From: Geodermatophilus telluris
GTDB lineage: Bacteria > Actinomycetota > Actinomycetes > Mycobacteriales > Geodermatophilaceae
Direction: 5' to 3'
Assembly: GCF_900102745.1 (NCBI RefSeq)
Contig: NZ_FMZF01000006.1
Location: 1 to 64,000 of the forward strand
DNA length: 64,000 nucleotides
Part shown: in pieces, positions 7,991 to 21,526 of the stretch
Layout of the letters: each line of letters opens with the position of its first letter
How positions within the stretch are numbered: position 1 is the first letter of the stretch
Program-made: the position numbers and the translations under genes
The notes under the pieces: generated by a model
Seen by the model: the letters and a program-made list of their open reading frames with translations, nothing else
What the model was told of the DNA's origin: nothing
Database searches by the model: none

Positions 7991-9872
7991 GCGCGGCGGC
8001 CGCAGCCGCCGCACCGCAGCCGACCCCGACGCGACGGCGGCGCCCGGCACCGCCGCCGAGGACACCGCACCCGCGAGCCAGCCCTCGGCCGACGGCCCCG
8101 CGGTCCCCGGCGGCGCGCCGGCCGGGGACGGGCGGGGCCGGGGCCGGCTCACCGAGCTGCGCATCCGCGGCCTGGGCGCCATCGACGACGCCACCCTCGA
8201 GCTCGGCCGCGGGCTCACCGTGGTCACCGGCGAGACCGGCGCCGGCAAGACCATGGTGGTCACCGGGCTGACCCTGCTCTTCGGCGGCCGCGCCGACCCC
8301 GGTCGCGTGCGCGCCACCGGCCGGGCCGGGGTGGAGGGCCGCCTCGAGCTGCCGCCGGACTCGCCGGTGTGGGCGCGGGCCGCCGACGCCGGCGCCGAGC
8401 CCGACGACGACGGCAGCCTGATCCTCGCCCGCACCGTCAGCGCGGAGGGCCGCTCGCGGGCGCACCTGGGCGGGCGGGCCGTGCCGGTCGGCGTCGTCGC
8501 GGAGCTGTCCGAGGGGCTGCTCGCCGTGCACGGGCAGAGCGACCAGCTGCGGCTGTCCCGCCCCGCCGAGCAGCGCGCCGCCCTCGACCGCTACGCCGGC
8601 CCGGCGCACCTGCGGCTGCTGGAGAGCTACCGCGCCGCGCACGCCCGGTGGCGCGAGCTGGCCGCCGACCTCGACCGCCGGCGCGGCCAGGCGCGCGAGC
8701 TGGCGCAGGCCGCCGAGGTGCTGCGGCACGGCCTGGCCGAGATCGAGGCGCTCGCCCCCGAGCCCGGGGAGGACGAGGCCCTCGACGCGCAGGCCAAGCG
8801 GCTCGGCGACGCCGACGCGCTGCGGGCCGCGGTCGACGAGGCGCGGGTGGCGCTGGTCGGCGACGTCACCGGCGACCTGGGGGCCGAGGGCCTGCCGCAG
8901 GACGCCACGGCCGCGCTGGCCACCGCCGAGCGGGCGCTGGCCGGCACCGACGACCCCGCGCTGGTGCTGCTCGCCCGCGACCTCGCCGACGCCGTCGCGG
9001 TGGTCTCCGACGTGTCGGTGCAGCTGGCCGGCTACGTGGCCGACCTCGACGCCGACCCCGCGCGGCTGGCCGAGGTGCTCGACCGGCGCGCGGCACTCAC
9101 CGCCCTGGTGCGCAAGTACGCCGACCCGGGGGAGGGGCTGGCCGGCGTGCTGGCCTGGGCCGACGACGCCCGCCGCAAGCTCTCCGAGCTCGACGTCTCC
9201 GACGAGGCGCTCGAGGCGCTGGAGGGCGCCCGCGACGCGGCCCGCGCCGAGGTCGACGACCTGGGCGCGCGGGTCTCGGCCGGCCGCCGCGCCGCGGCCG
9301 ACGGGTTCACCGCGGAGGTGGGCCGCGAGCTGGCCGGCCTGGCGATGAAGAGCGCCCGCGTGTCCTTCGCCGTCGACAGCCACCCCGGCGAGCCGGGTCC
9401 CGAGGGCGTCGACGAGGTCGCGCTGCTCATGGCCGCCCACCCCGGTGCCCCGCCGCGGCCGGTGCACCGCGGCGCGTCCGGCGGCGAGCTGTCCCGCGTC
9501 ATGCTGGCCATCGAGGTGGTCTTCGCCGGCGCCGACCCGGTGCCGGTGATGGTGTTCGACGAGGTCGACGCCGGCGTCGGCGGCCAGGCGGCGGGGGAGA
9601 TCGGCCGGCGGCTGGCCCGGCTGGCCCGCGAGCACCAGGTCGTCGTCGTCACCCACCTGGCGCAGGTGGCCGCGTTCGCCGACACCCACCTGGTGGTCGA
9701 CAAGTCCCCGGACACCGCGGCCGGCGTCACGGCCACCGACATCCGGGCCGTCGACGGCGAGGACCGGGTGCGCGAGCTGGCCCGGATGCTGTCCGGGCTG
9801 GCCGACAGCGGCACCGGGCAGGCGCACGCGCGCGAGCTGCTGGCGGTCGCCGCGGAGGCGCGCCGGGGCTAG
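7965..9872 (+). CDS. recN: DNA repair protein RecN
   Basis: 635 residues. An SMC-like ATPase with Walker A 'VTGETGAGKTMVVTGL' near residue 90, a long central coiled-coil region rich in E/A/R, the ABC signature 'GASGGELSRVMLAIEVVF', Walker B 'PVMVFDEVDAGVGGQ', and the D-loop/His switch 'VVVVTHLAQVAAFAD'. RecN binds DNA ends and assists recombinational double-strand break repair. The GTG at 7965 adds a ~60-residue disordered leader before 'LTELRIRGLGAIDDA', where RecN normally begins. No better start is seen, so the N-terminus is uncertain. It follows nadK with overlap. Confidence 0.95.
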   Translation: MAPRTPTRERGGRSRRTAADPDATAAPGTAAEDTAPASQPSADGPAVPGGAPAGDGRGRGRLTELRIRGLGAIDDATLELGRGLTVVTGETGAGKTMVVTGLTLLFGGRADPGRVRATGRAGVEGRLELPPDSPVWARAADAGAEPDDDGSLILARTVSAEGRSRAHLGGRAVPVGVVAELSEGLLAVHGQSDQLRLSRPAEQRAALDRYAGPAHLRLLESYRAAHARWRELAADLDRRRGQARELAQAAEVLRHGLAEIEALAPEPGEDEALDAQAKRLGDADALRAAVDEARVALVGDVTGDLGAEGLPQDATAALATAERALAGTDDPALVLLARDLADAVAVVSDVSVQLAGYVADLDADPARLAEVLDRRAALTALVRKYADPGEGLAGVLAWADDARRKLSELDVSDEALEALEGARDAARAEVDDLGARVSAGRRAAADGFTAEVGRELAGLAMKSARVSFAVDSHPGEPGPEGVDEVALLMAAHPGAPPRPVHRGASGGELSRVMLAIEVVFAGADPVPVMVFDEVDAGVGGQAAGEIGRRLARLAREHQVVVVTHLAQVAAFADTHLVVDKSPDTAAGVTATDIRAVDGEDRVRELARMLSGLADSGTGQAHARELLAVAAEARRG

Positions 9873-10012
9873 GCGGATCGATGGGGCACGATCGGGTGGC
9901 GGAACGCAGGAGTGTGGATCACCCCGGGCGGGTAGGCCGAGCCCGTGCGACCGCCGACCCCGCGTCCGATCCCCCTCCGCCCGGCTCCGGCCGCTCCCGG
10001 CCGGAGCGAGCG

Positions 10013-10723
10013 GTGACCTGCTTCAGCTCGGCCGACGAGTCGGCGCACTACGGGTTCTCGGTCTGCGTGCTGCTGCAGCAGTACCGCGAGCGGCTGGGCT
10101 GGGAGTCCGCCCCGGTCGTCGAGCTGGGCACCGGCGACGCCTCGGCGATCGCCGACGTGGTGCAGGGCCTGCCGGGGCTGCGCGTCCGCAGCTTCGACAT
10201 CAGCGCCGACTCGGTGCGGCGGGCGCGGGCGAACATCGCCGAGCGGGGGGTGGCCGACCGCTACACCGTCGAACTCGGCGACTTCTTCGACCAGGCCGAC
10301 GCGGCCGGCGGTGAGCGGGTGACCACCGCGATCGCCAACCCGCCCTACATCCCCGCCCCCGACCGGGACATCCTCATGCCGGAGCTGTGGGGCGGCGTGC
10401 GCGGCAACGACCTGACGCTGCAGCTGCTCAAGGCCGGCTACGACAACGTGGTCACCGCGGTCGCCAGCTACGCCGACCCGGTCACCACGCTGTCCACCGC
10501 CGCCGACCTCGGCTACCGGGTGGTCAACTTCCTGGCCATGGGCCTGGACTACGGCCCCTACAGCAGCGAGCCGAAGGTGCGCGAGCACATCCGGCGGATC
10601 GTCGCCGAGGGGCGCGGGTGGGCCGGCGACGACGAGTACATGGTCGCGGTCGCGCTGTTCACCCGGGACCCGGGCATCCCCGGCCAGCGGGCCGACCAGC
10701 TGCGCCGCGCCCTCCAGCTCTGA
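10013..10723 (+). CDS. class I SAM-dependent methyltransferase (N5-glutamine / adenine-type NPPY motif)
   Basis: 236 residues from GTG 10013, with a GGAG site about 8 bases upstream. An ATG at 9881 is in frame, but the added 44 codons have weaker G/C third positions and read as non-coding. Motif I is 'VVELGTGDASAIADV' and motif II the acidic 'SFDISADSVRRARAN'. The catalytic 'IANPPYIPAPD' is the NPPY loop of methyltransferases acting on Gln side chains or planar exocyclic amines. The substrate is not clear: it resembles small PrmC/HemK-like or RsmC-like enzymes but lacks the N-terminal PrmC domain. It is convergent with the TetR gene, with only 7 bases between them. Confidence 0.8.
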   Translation: MTCFSSADESAHYGFSVCVLLQQYRERLGWESAPVVELGTGDASAIADVVQGLPGLRVRSFDISADSVRRARANIAERGVADRYTVELGDFFDQADAAGGERVTTAIANPPYIPAPDRDILMPELWGGVRGNDLTLQLLKAGYDNVVTAVASYADPVTTLSTAADLGYRVVNFLAMGLDYGPYSSEPKVREHIRRIVAEGRGWAGDDEYMVAVALFTRDPGIPGQRADQLRRALQL

Positions 10724-10730
10724 GGGTCCT

Positions 10731-11507
10731 TCACCAGCGGCGCTTGGCGTACCCGGCCAGGCCGAACTGCAGCAGCGACAGGCCGCGCCGCCCCGCCGCC
10801 CGCAGCTCCGCGGCCAGCTCCGGGCCGGTGACCCCGGCGAGCACCCGGTCGCGGGCGAGCTCGAGCAGCCGCCCGTAGAGGGCGGTCACCGCCGAGGCGG
10901 TCAGCTCGGGCTCCACCGCCCCGGCCGGCGCGCCGGTCTCCTCGCGGATCTGCGCGGCCAGCGCCGCGGTCAGCTCGCCGAGGATCTCCCGCTCGCGCAC
11001 CTGCAGCGTCCGCGAGCCGCGCACCACCCGCGCCATCGCCGCCACGCCGGCGGCGGCCTCCGGCGTGCCCAGCTGCGTCATCGCGGCGACGACGAAGGTC
11101 CCCGCGGCCGCGGCGGCCGACTCCCCGGCCGGACGGCGGGCGACCGCGTCGAGCAGCGCCGCGCGCACCGGCGGATCGGTGGACAGCACCAGCCCCTCCT
11201 TGACCGGGAAGTGGTTGAACACCGTCTTCTCCACCACCCCGGCGCGCTGGGCGATCTCGACCACGCTGACGGCGTCGAAGCCGCGCTCGGCGAACAGCTC
11301 CGCGGCCGCCTCGACGATCCGGTCGCGGGTCTCCTGCCGGCGCTGCTCGCGCACCCCGGCACCGCGACGCCGGCGGGCGGCCTTGGCGGCCGCCGGGGCG
11401 GGCACGGCGCGCATGACCGGCGGGGCGGCCGGGACCGGCGCCCCGTCCCCCTCCGCGGCCCCGGGGGCGCTCGCCGGGACGCTGGCAGCTTCGGCCCCAC
11501 GTGTCAC
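10731..11507 (-). CDS. TetR family transcriptional regulator
   Basis: 258 residues from GTG 11507 (or 227 from ATG 11414). After an Ala/Pro-rich head comes the HTH: 'TRDRIVEAAAELFAERGFDA', then 'VVEIAQRAGVVEKTVFNHFP', the canonical TetR recognition helix region. The ligand-binding half is helical with no recognisable specificity. A TAGCGT box seven bases before GTG 11507 supports a leaderless transcript from that start. It diverges from steA (165-base gap), so it could control the envelope gene run or itself; that is inference. Confidence 0.88.
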   Translation of the reverse strand: MTRGAEAASVPASAPGAAEGDGAPVPAAPPVMRAVPAPAAAKAARRRRGAGVREQRRQETRDRIVEAAAELFAERGFDAVSVVEIAQRAGVVEKTVFNHFPVKEGLVLSTDPPVRAALLDAVARRPAGESAAAAAGTFVVAAMTQLGTPEAAAGVAAMARVVRGSRTLQVREREILGELTAALAAQIREETGAPAGAVEPELTASAVTALYGRLLELARDRVLAGVTGPELAAELRAAGRRGLSLLQFGLAGYAKRRW

Positions 11508-11514
11508 GGCGGCG

Positions 11515-11520
11515 ACGCTA
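11515..11520 (-). promoter_or_regulatory. candidate -10 box for leaderless TetR mRNA
   Basis: TAGCGT (reverse strand) fits the actinobacterial -10 pattern TANNNT and ends 7 bases before GTG 11507, so transcription would start at or very near the start codon. No clear -35 is visible. Confidence 0.45.
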
Positions 11521-11671
11521 GACAGCCCGGCTGGGTGCTCCGGCGGGACGGGTGGGGCAACCGCGCCGGGCGTGTCGCGTTCTCCGTGGTGTCGCACACC
11601 CTCCGTGACCAGGCCGTCGCCGGAGCGCGTCGGAGGACGGACCGTCCCGCCCCGCATGGGACCATGCACCA

Positions 11672-12859
11672 ATGCGCATCGGCACCCTGCGACGGAGCCG
11701 GGCCCAGGAGACGGAACCGGGGGTGGGCGGCACCGTCCGGCTGGACCGTCGCACCAAGAACCTCACCAAGCGCCTGCGGCCCGGCGACATCGCCGTCATC
11801 GACCACGTCGACATCGACCGGGTCAGCGCCGACTCGCTGGTCGCCGCCCGGGTCGGCGCCGTGGTCAACGCCGCGCCGAGCATCTCCGGCCGCTATCCCA
11901 ACCTCGGCCCCGAGATCCTCGTCTCCGCGGGTATCCCGCTGATCGACGGCGTCGGCAAGGAGGTGTTCGCCGCCCTCAAGGAGGGCGCGCACGTGCGCGT
12001 CGAGGGCCACACGCTCTACGGCCCCGACGGCCGGGCGGTCGCCGAGGGCACCGAGCAGACGCCCGACACCGTCGCCGCGTCGATGGCCGAGGCCAAGGCC
12101 GGGCTGTCCACGCAGTTGGAGGCCTTCGCCACCAACACGATGGAGTACATGAAGCGCGAGCGCGCGCTGCTGCTCGACGGCGTCGGCGTCCCGGACGTGC
12201 AGACGAAGATCGAGGGCCGGCACGTGCTGGTCGTCGTCCGCGGGTACGACTACAAGGAGGACCTGCAGGCGCTGCGGTCCTACATCCGCGACTACCGGCC
12301 GGTGCTCGTCGGGGTCGACGGCGGCGCCGACGCGCTCGTCGAGGCCGGCTACTCCCCGGACATGATCATCGGGGACATGGACTCGGTCAGCGACCACGTC
12401 CTGAAGAGCGGCGCCGAGGTCGTCGTGCACGCCTACGCCGACGGCCGCGCGCCCGGGCTCAAGCGGGTCCAGGACCTCGGCGTGGACGCCATCACCTTCC
12501 CGGCCGCGGCCACCAGCGAGGACATCGCGATGCTGCTGGCCGACGAGAAGGGCGCCAAGCTCATCGTCGCCGTCGGCACGCACGCCACGCTGGTCGAGTT
12601 CCTCGACAAGGGCCGCGGCGGCATGGCCTCGACCTTCCTCACCCGGCTGCGGCTGGGCGGCAAGCTGGTCGACGCCAAGGGCGTGAGCCGGCTCTACCGC
12701 AGCCGCATCTCCGGCGTCGCGCTCGTCGTGCTCGTGGTCGCCGCGATGCTGGCCATCGTCGCCGCCCTGGCCGTGACCACCGCCGGGCGCATCTACCTCG
12801 ACCTGCTGGTCGACCAATGGGACAGCTTCGTGTTCTGGCTGGAGAACCTCTTCACGTGA
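11672..12859 (+). CDS. steA: SteA-like cytokinetic ring protein (thiamine pyrophosphokinase-like fold, membrane-anchored)
   Basis: 395 residues from ATG 11672. The N-terminal half contains 'DIAVIDHVDIDRVSADSLV' and 'AAPSISGRYPNLGPE'. The middle has a kinase-like 'VGVDGGADALVEAG' and 'DMIIGDMDSVSD', which is the thiamine pyrophosphokinase catalytic pattern. A single C-terminal membrane helix (~residues 350-372, 'GVALVVLVVAAMLAIVAALA') follows. This matches mycobacterial Rv1697 and Corynebacterium SteA, which act with SteB at the division septum. It overlaps steB by four bases. Genuine kinase activity is unproven for the family. Confidence 0.88.
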   Translation: MRIGTLRRSRAQETEPGVGGTVRLDRRTKNLTKRLRPGDIAVIDHVDIDRVSADSLVAARVGAVVNAAPSISGRYPNLGPEILVSAGIPLIDGVGKEVFAALKEGAHVRVEGHTLYGPDGRAVAEGTEQTPDTVAASMAEAKAGLSTQLEAFATNTMEYMKRERALLLDGVGVPDVQTKIEGRHVLVVVRGYDYKEDLQALRSYIRDYRPVLVGVDGGADALVEAGYSPDMIIGDMDSVSDHVLKSGAEVVVHAYADGRAPGLKRVQDLGVDAITFPAAATSEDIAMLLADEKGAKLIVAVGTHATLVEFLDKGRGGMASTFLTRLRLGGKLVDAKGVSRLYRSRISGVALVVLVVAAMLAIVAALAVTTAGRIYLDLLVDQWDSFVFWLENLFT

Positions 12860-13809
12860 TCGACTTCCGCTACCACCTGGTCTCGCTGATCGCGGTCTTC
12901 CTCGCCATCGCCCTCGGCCTGGTCATCGGCGCGACGCAGCTGTCCGGGCCGCTGCTGGACAACCTGCAGGGCCAGGTCGCCTCGCTGCAGGAGGACAAGC
13001 GCGCCCTGGAGGACCAGACGCAGGGGCTGCAGGCGCAGGCCGACACCAGCAACGCCTTCGAGTCCGCCGTCGCCCCGGCGCTGGTCGCCGGCACCCTCAC
13101 CGACCGCGAGGTGCTGCTGGTGCGCGCCTCGGAGGAGGTCACCACCGACACCGTCGAGGAGGTCACCGCGATGGTGACCGAGGCCGGCGGCACGGTGGCC
13201 GGCCAGGTCACCCTCGAGCCGGAGTACGGCGACCCGGCCAGCGAGCCGGGCCTGCAGAGCTACGTCACCGGCCCGGGCCGCCCGACCAGCGTCACGCTGC
13301 CGGAGACCGACGACACCGGCCAGCTGGTCGGCGCGCTGCTCGCCCAGGTGCTCATGGTCCCGGCCGACCCGGCCGCGCCCGCGCCCGACACCGCCGCCAT
13401 CTCGACGGTGTTCGCCGGCCTGACCGCGCTCGACGTGCTCACGCAGGACTCCGCCTCGGTGACCCCGGCCGACTTCGCCGTCGTGCTCACCGCGGGAGCG
13501 CCGGACGGCGAGAACGCCGCCGACCGCACCGACACCGTGCTCGACCTGGTCCGCGCACTGGACTCCGCCGGCTCCGGCGCGGTGGTCGCCGGCGACTCCG
13601 CCTCGGCGGGGGAGGACGGCCTCGTCGGCGTCATCCGCGCCGACCCCGAGGTGTCCGCGGCCGTGTCCACCGTGGACAACGTGGGCAGCCCGGCCGGCCA
13701 GATCAGCACCGTCCTGGCCCTGGGCCGCGAGGGCGAGGGCACCTCCGGCAAGTACGGCACCGGGGAGGACACCCAGCCGGTGCCGCCGGTGCCCGCCGCC
13801 ACTCCGTGA
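12856..13809 (+). CDS. steB: SteB / MctB family membrane protein (copper transporter-annotated)
   Basis: 317 residues from GTG 12856, overlapping the steA stop. A signal-anchor helix ('LVSLIAVFLAIALGLVIGAT') is followed by a coiled coil ('LQGQVASLQEDKRALEDQTQ') and an extracytoplasmic domain. Rv1698 of Mycobacterium (MctB) is linked to copper export, while the Corynebacterium homologue SteB partners SteA in cell separation. The coiled coil and the steA coupling favour the division role here. No obvious Cu-binding Cys/Met cluster is present. The C-terminus is Pro-rich. Confidence 0.85.
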   Translation: MIDFRYHLVSLIAVFLAIALGLVIGATQLSGPLLDNLQGQVASLQEDKRALEDQTQGLQAQADTSNAFESAVAPALVAGTLTDREVLLVRASEEVTTDTVEEVTAMVTEAGGTVAGQVTLEPEYGDPASEPGLQSYVTGPGRPTSVTLPETDDTGQLVGALLAQVLMVPADPAAPAPDTAAISTVFAGLTALDVLTQDSASVTPADFAVVLTAGAPDGENAADRTDTVLDLVRALDSAGSGAVVAGDSASAGEDGLVGVIRADPEVSAAVSTVDNVGSPAGQISTVLALGREGEGTSGKYGTGEDTQPVPPVPAATP

Positions 13810-14645
13810 CCGCGCGGACGGCCACCCCGCGCCCGGCCGTGCTCGCACTCGCCGGGGCGGCCGCCGCCCGCGCCGGACTGGCCGCGGCGGCCGCGCTCGA
13901 CGGCCGCCCCGCCGGGGCGCCGTGGCGGCGGACCAACTACGCCGGCCGGCCGGTCACCCTGCTCGGCGGTCCCGCCCTGGCCGCCGCCGCCACGGCGGGC
14001 GCCGCGCTCGGCGCGCCCGCCGGCACCCGCGCCGCGGCCGTGGTGGCCGGGACGGTGTCGGGGCTCGTCGGCGGCTACGACGACCTCGCCGGCGCCCGGC
14101 CCGAGCAGGCCCGCGACAAGGGGCTGGCCGGGCACCTGGCCGCCCTGCGCGCCGGGCGGGTCTCGGCCGGCGCGGTCAAGGTCGCCGGCATCGGCGCGGC
14201 CGCCGCGGTGACCGCCCTGCTCACCCGCCGGGACCGGGGGGTGGCCGACGCCGTGCTCACCACCGGCCTGGTCGCCGGCACCGCGAACCTGGTCAACCTG
14301 CTCGACCTGCGCCCCGGCCGGGCCGCCAAGGCCGGCGCGCTCGCCGCCGCGCTCACCGTGCGCGGCCCCGCCGGCGGGCTGGTCGCCGGGCCCCTGGGCG
14401 CCGCGCTGGCGGTGCTGCCCGACGACCTCGGCGAGCGGGTGATGCTCGGCGACGCCGGCGCCAACGCCCTCGGCGCGCTGCTCGGGCTGCGGCTGGCCGC
14501 CGTCCCCTCGCGCCCCGTGCGGACCGGGCTGCTGGCCGCGGTCACCGCGCTCACCCTGGCCAGCGAGCGGGTGAGCTTCACCCGCGTCATCGAGGCCACC
14601 CCGGGCCTGCGCGAGCTCGACCGGCTCGGCCGCCGCCCGGCGTGA
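13806..14645 (+). CDS. MraY/WecA-like polytopic membrane protein (glycosyl phosphotransferase family 4-like)
   Basis: 279 residues from GTG 13806, overlapping steB. It is almost entirely Ala/Leu/Gly/Val helices (7-9 predicted membrane spans). It retains 'GLVGGYDDLAGARPEQARDK', resembling the DD(x)D/K loop of MraY/WecA, 'NLVNLLDLRPGRAAK' resembling the conserved NxxNxxDGxD-type loop, and 'MLGDAGANALGALLGL', which matches the GDxGAxxLG loop. Those loops bind Mg-UDP-sugar and prenyl phosphate in the family. The protein is shorter than MraY (~360), so substrate and activity are unknown. Its place between steB and murJ fits a lipid-linked precursor role. Confidence 0.75.
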   Translation: MTARTATPRPAVLALAGAAAARAGLAAAAALDGRPAGAPWRRTNYAGRPVTLLGGPALAAAATAGAALGAPAGTRAAAVVAGTVSGLVGGYDDLAGARPEQARDKGLAGHLAALRAGRVSAGAVKVAGIGAAAAVTALLTRRDRGVADAVLTTGLVAGTANLVNLLDLRPGRAAKAGALAAALTVRGPAGGLVAGPLGAALAVLPDDLGERVMLGDAGANALGALLGLRLAAVPSRPVRTGLLAAVTALTLASERVSFTRVIEATPGLRELDRLGRRPA

Positions 14646-16291
14646 CCTCCGCGGGACCGACCGTGTCGGGACGCCGGGCGGCCCAGGGCGTGGCGGGTGC
14701 CGCGGCGCTGATCGCCGTCCTCACCGTGCTGGCCCGCCTGGCCGGGTTCGGCCGCACGCTGGTGTTCACCAACGCCGTCGGCGCCGACAGCACCGGTGAC
14801 ACCTACACCGCGGCCAACACCGTGCCCAACATCGTCTTCGAGGTGGTCGCCGGCGGCGCGCTGGCCTCGCTGGTCGTGCCGATGCTGGCCGGGGGCATCG
14901 CCACGGGCGACCGCGAGCAGGTCCGCCGGACGGCGTCGGCGCTGCTGGGCTGGACGCTGCTGCTGCTCGTGCCGCTCGCGGTGCTCGTCGCCGTCCTCGC
15001 CGGGCCGATCGCGCGGCTGCTGCTGGGCGGCGGCAGCGAGGCCGAGGTCGACCTCGCCGCCCGCTTCCTGCTGGTGTTCGCGCCCCAGGTGGTGCTCTAC
15101 GGGGTCGGCATCGTGCTCACCGGCGTGCTGCAGGCGCACCGCCGCTTCGCCGGCCCGGCGATCGCGCCGCTGCTGTCGAGCCTCGTCGTGGCCGGGGCGT
15201 ACGGGCTGTTCGCGCTCCTGGACGGCGCCCGCGCGGCGGCGGACCTCTCGACGCCGGCCGAGCTGGTCCTCGGTGTCGGCACGACGCTCGGGGTGGCCGC
15301 GCTGAGCCTGTCGCTGCTGCTGCCGCTGCGCCGGCTGCGGCTGGGCCTGCGCCCGTCGCTGCGCTTCCCGGTCGGGGCCGCGCCGCGGGTGCGCCGGCTC
15401 GCGCTCGCCGGGGTGCTCACCCTCGCCGGGCAGCAGCTGGTGGCCGCCGTCGCCATCCGGCTGGCCAACTCCGGGGGCGCGCCCGACGGCACCCAGGTCG
15501 TCTACACCGCCGGGCTGACGCTGTTCCTCGTGCCGTGGGCCGCGCTCGCCGTGCCGCTGGCCACCTCGGCCTACCCGCTGCTCACCGAGCGCGCGGCCAC
15601 CGGGGACGACGCCGGCTACCGGCGGGCGCTGGCGCCGGTGACCGTGCTCGTCGTCGTCGCGAGCCTCGCGGCGGCCGCGGTGCTGGCCGCCGTCGCCGGG
15701 CCCATGGCGCGGGTGTTCCTGCTCGACGGGAGCGCGGCCGACGTCGCGGCGCTGCGCGACACGATCCTCGCCTTCGCGCCCGGGCTGGCCGGCTACGGGC
15801 TGGTCGCCGTCCTCACCCGGGCGCTCTACGCCCGCGGGCTGTGGCGGGCGCCGACGGTGTGCGTGCTCGGCGGCTGGCTGCTCGCCGTCGCCGCCGACGT
15901 GGCGCTGGCCGCGACCGTGCCCCCCGCCGCGCGGGCGGCGGCCCTGGCCGCCGGGCACAGCCTCGGGGTGACCGTCGCGGGCCTGGCGCTGCTGGTGGTC
16001 ACCGCCCGGGTGGCCGGCGCCGCCGGGCTGGCCGGGCTGGTGCGCTGCGGCCTGCCGGCGCTGCTCGCCGCGGGGCTCGGCGCGGCCGCCGGCCTGGCCG
16101 TGGCCCGGGCCCTCGACGCCGACCCGGGGCCCACCGGGGCACTCCCGGCGACCGTGGGCAGCGGCCTGCTCGCCGCGGCGGCCGTGACCGCCGTGGCGGG
16201 GGCGGTCATGATGGGGACGGCGCGCCGGCCCCTGGCCGCGGCGGTGCGCGCCCTGCGCACGCCCGGCCGGACGGAGGTGGAGCGTGGCTGA
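14642..16291 (+). CDS. murJ: lipid II flippase MurJ-family protein
   Basis: 549 residues from GTG 14642, overlapping the previous stop. It has 12-14 hydrophobic helices with the MVF/MurJ pattern: 'LARLAGFGRTLVFTNAVGAD' in the first helix, 'ANTVPNIVFEVVAGGALASL' and 'RRFAGPAIAPLLSSLV'. MurJ moves lipid II across the membrane. Mycobacterial MurJ carries an additional pseudokinase domain, which is absent here. The position next to a MraY-like protein and a glycosyltransferase argues for peptidoglycan or another undecaprenyl-linked polymer. Most actinobacteria also have a murJ near the origin, so this may be a paralogue. Confidence 0.85.
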   Translation: MTSAGPTVSGRRAAQGVAGAAALIAVLTVLARLAGFGRTLVFTNAVGADSTGDTYTAANTVPNIVFEVVAGGALASLVVPMLAGGIATGDREQVRRTASALLGWTLLLLVPLAVLVAVLAGPIARLLLGGGSEAEVDLAARFLLVFAPQVVLYGVGIVLTGVLQAHRRFAGPAIAPLLSSLVVAGAYGLFALLDGARAAADLSTPAELVLGVGTTLGVAALSLSLLLPLRRLRLGLRPSLRFPVGAAPRVRRLALAGVLTLAGQQLVAAVAIRLANSGGAPDGTQVVYTAGLTLFLVPWAALAVPLATSAYPLLTERAATGDDAGYRRALAPVTVLVVVASLAAAAVLAAVAGPMARVFLLDGSAADVAALRDTILAFAPGLAGYGLVAVLTRALYARGLWRAPTVCVLGGWLLAVAADVALAATVPPAARAAALAAGHSLGVTVAGLALLVVTARVAGAAGLAGLVRCGLPALLAAGLGAAAGLAVARALDADPGPTGALPATVGSGLLAAAAVTAVAGAVMMGTARRPLAAAVRALRTPGRTEVERG

Positions 16292-17437
16292 CCAGCTCGC
16301 CGGGACCGCCCCGCTGGCCGGCCGCCGCGTCGCGGAGGTGCTGGCCACCAGCACCGGCGGCGTCGGCACCCACCTGCGCTCGGTGCTGCCCGCCCTGGCC
16401 GGCGCCGGCGCCGCGGTCACCGTCTGCGGCCCGGCCGCCACCGACGCGCTGTTCGGGTTCTCCGCGGCCGCCGCCTTCCGGCCCGTCGAGATCTCCGCCG
16501 GGCTCGACCCGCTCGCCGACGCCCGCGCCGTACCGGCCCTGCGGCGGGCCGCCGCCGGCGCCGACCTGGTGCACGCGCACGGCCTGCGCGCCGGGCTGGT
16601 GGCCGCCCTCGCGGTCCGCGCCACCGCCCGCCGGGCACCCCGCCGGCCGCTGGTCGTCACCCTGCACAACGCGCTGCCCGAGCGCTCCGGCCCGCTGCGC
16701 CGGCTGCTCGCGCAGGCCGAGCGGGCCACCGTCCGCGCCGCCGACGTCGTGCTGGCCGCCTCCGGCGACCTCGCCGCCAACGCCCGCCGCCTCGGCGCCC
16801 ACGACGTGCGGCTCGCCCCGGTGTCGGCCCCGGCCCTGCCGCCGGCGCGGCGCGGCCGCGAGGAGGTCCGCGCCGAACTGGGGCTCGTCGACGGGCGGCC
16901 GCTGGTGATCGCCGTCGGCCGGCTGCACCCGCAGAAGGGCTACGACGTGCTGCTCGACGCGGCGGCGACCTGGGCCGCCGGGCCGCGGCCGCCCCTGGTC
17001 GCGATCGCCGGCGACGGCCCCCTGGAGGCCGGGCTGGCCGCCCGCGTCCGCGACGAGCGGCTGCCGGTCGCGCTGCTCGGCCGTCGCACCGACGTCGCCG
17101 ACCTGCTCGCCGCCGCCGACCTCGCCGTGCTGCCCTCCCGGTGGGAGGCCCGCGCGCTCACCGCGCAGGAGGCGCTGCGCGCCGGCACGCCGCTGGTGGC
17201 CACCCGCACCGGCGGGCTGCCCGAGCTGCTCGGCGACGCCGCCGAGCTGGTCCCGCCCGGGGACGCCGCCGCGCTGGCCCGGGCGGTCGACGCGCTGCTG
17301 GCCGACCCCGCCCGCGCCGCCGCCCTGGCCGCGGCCGGCCGCGAGCGCGCGGCGGGCTGGCCCGACGAGGCGGCCACCGCCCGCGCGCTGGTGGCGCTCT
17401 ACCGGGAGCTGCTCGGCCCGCCGGGGACCCCTGCGCC

Positions 17438-17441
<4 letters not shown>
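16284..17441 (+). CDS. glycosyltransferase family 4 (GT-B)
   Basis: 385 residues from GTG 16284, overlapping murJ by 8 bases. The N-terminal Rossmann domain has 'VLATSTGGVGTHLRSVLPAL' and the acceptor region 'LVHAHGLRAGLVAALA'. The C-terminal nucleotide-sugar domain has 'VIAVGRLHPQKGYDVLLDAA', 'VAIAGDGPLEAGLAARV', 'LLGRRTDVADLLAAADLAVL' and the family E-x7-E region 'PSRWEARALTAQEALRAGTP'. The substrate sugar cannot be read from sequence. It is co-transcribed with murJ and the downstream membrane protein, implying an envelope glycan or glycolipid. Confidence 0.9.
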
Positions 17442-21524
<4,083 letters not shown>

Positions 21525-21526
21525 CC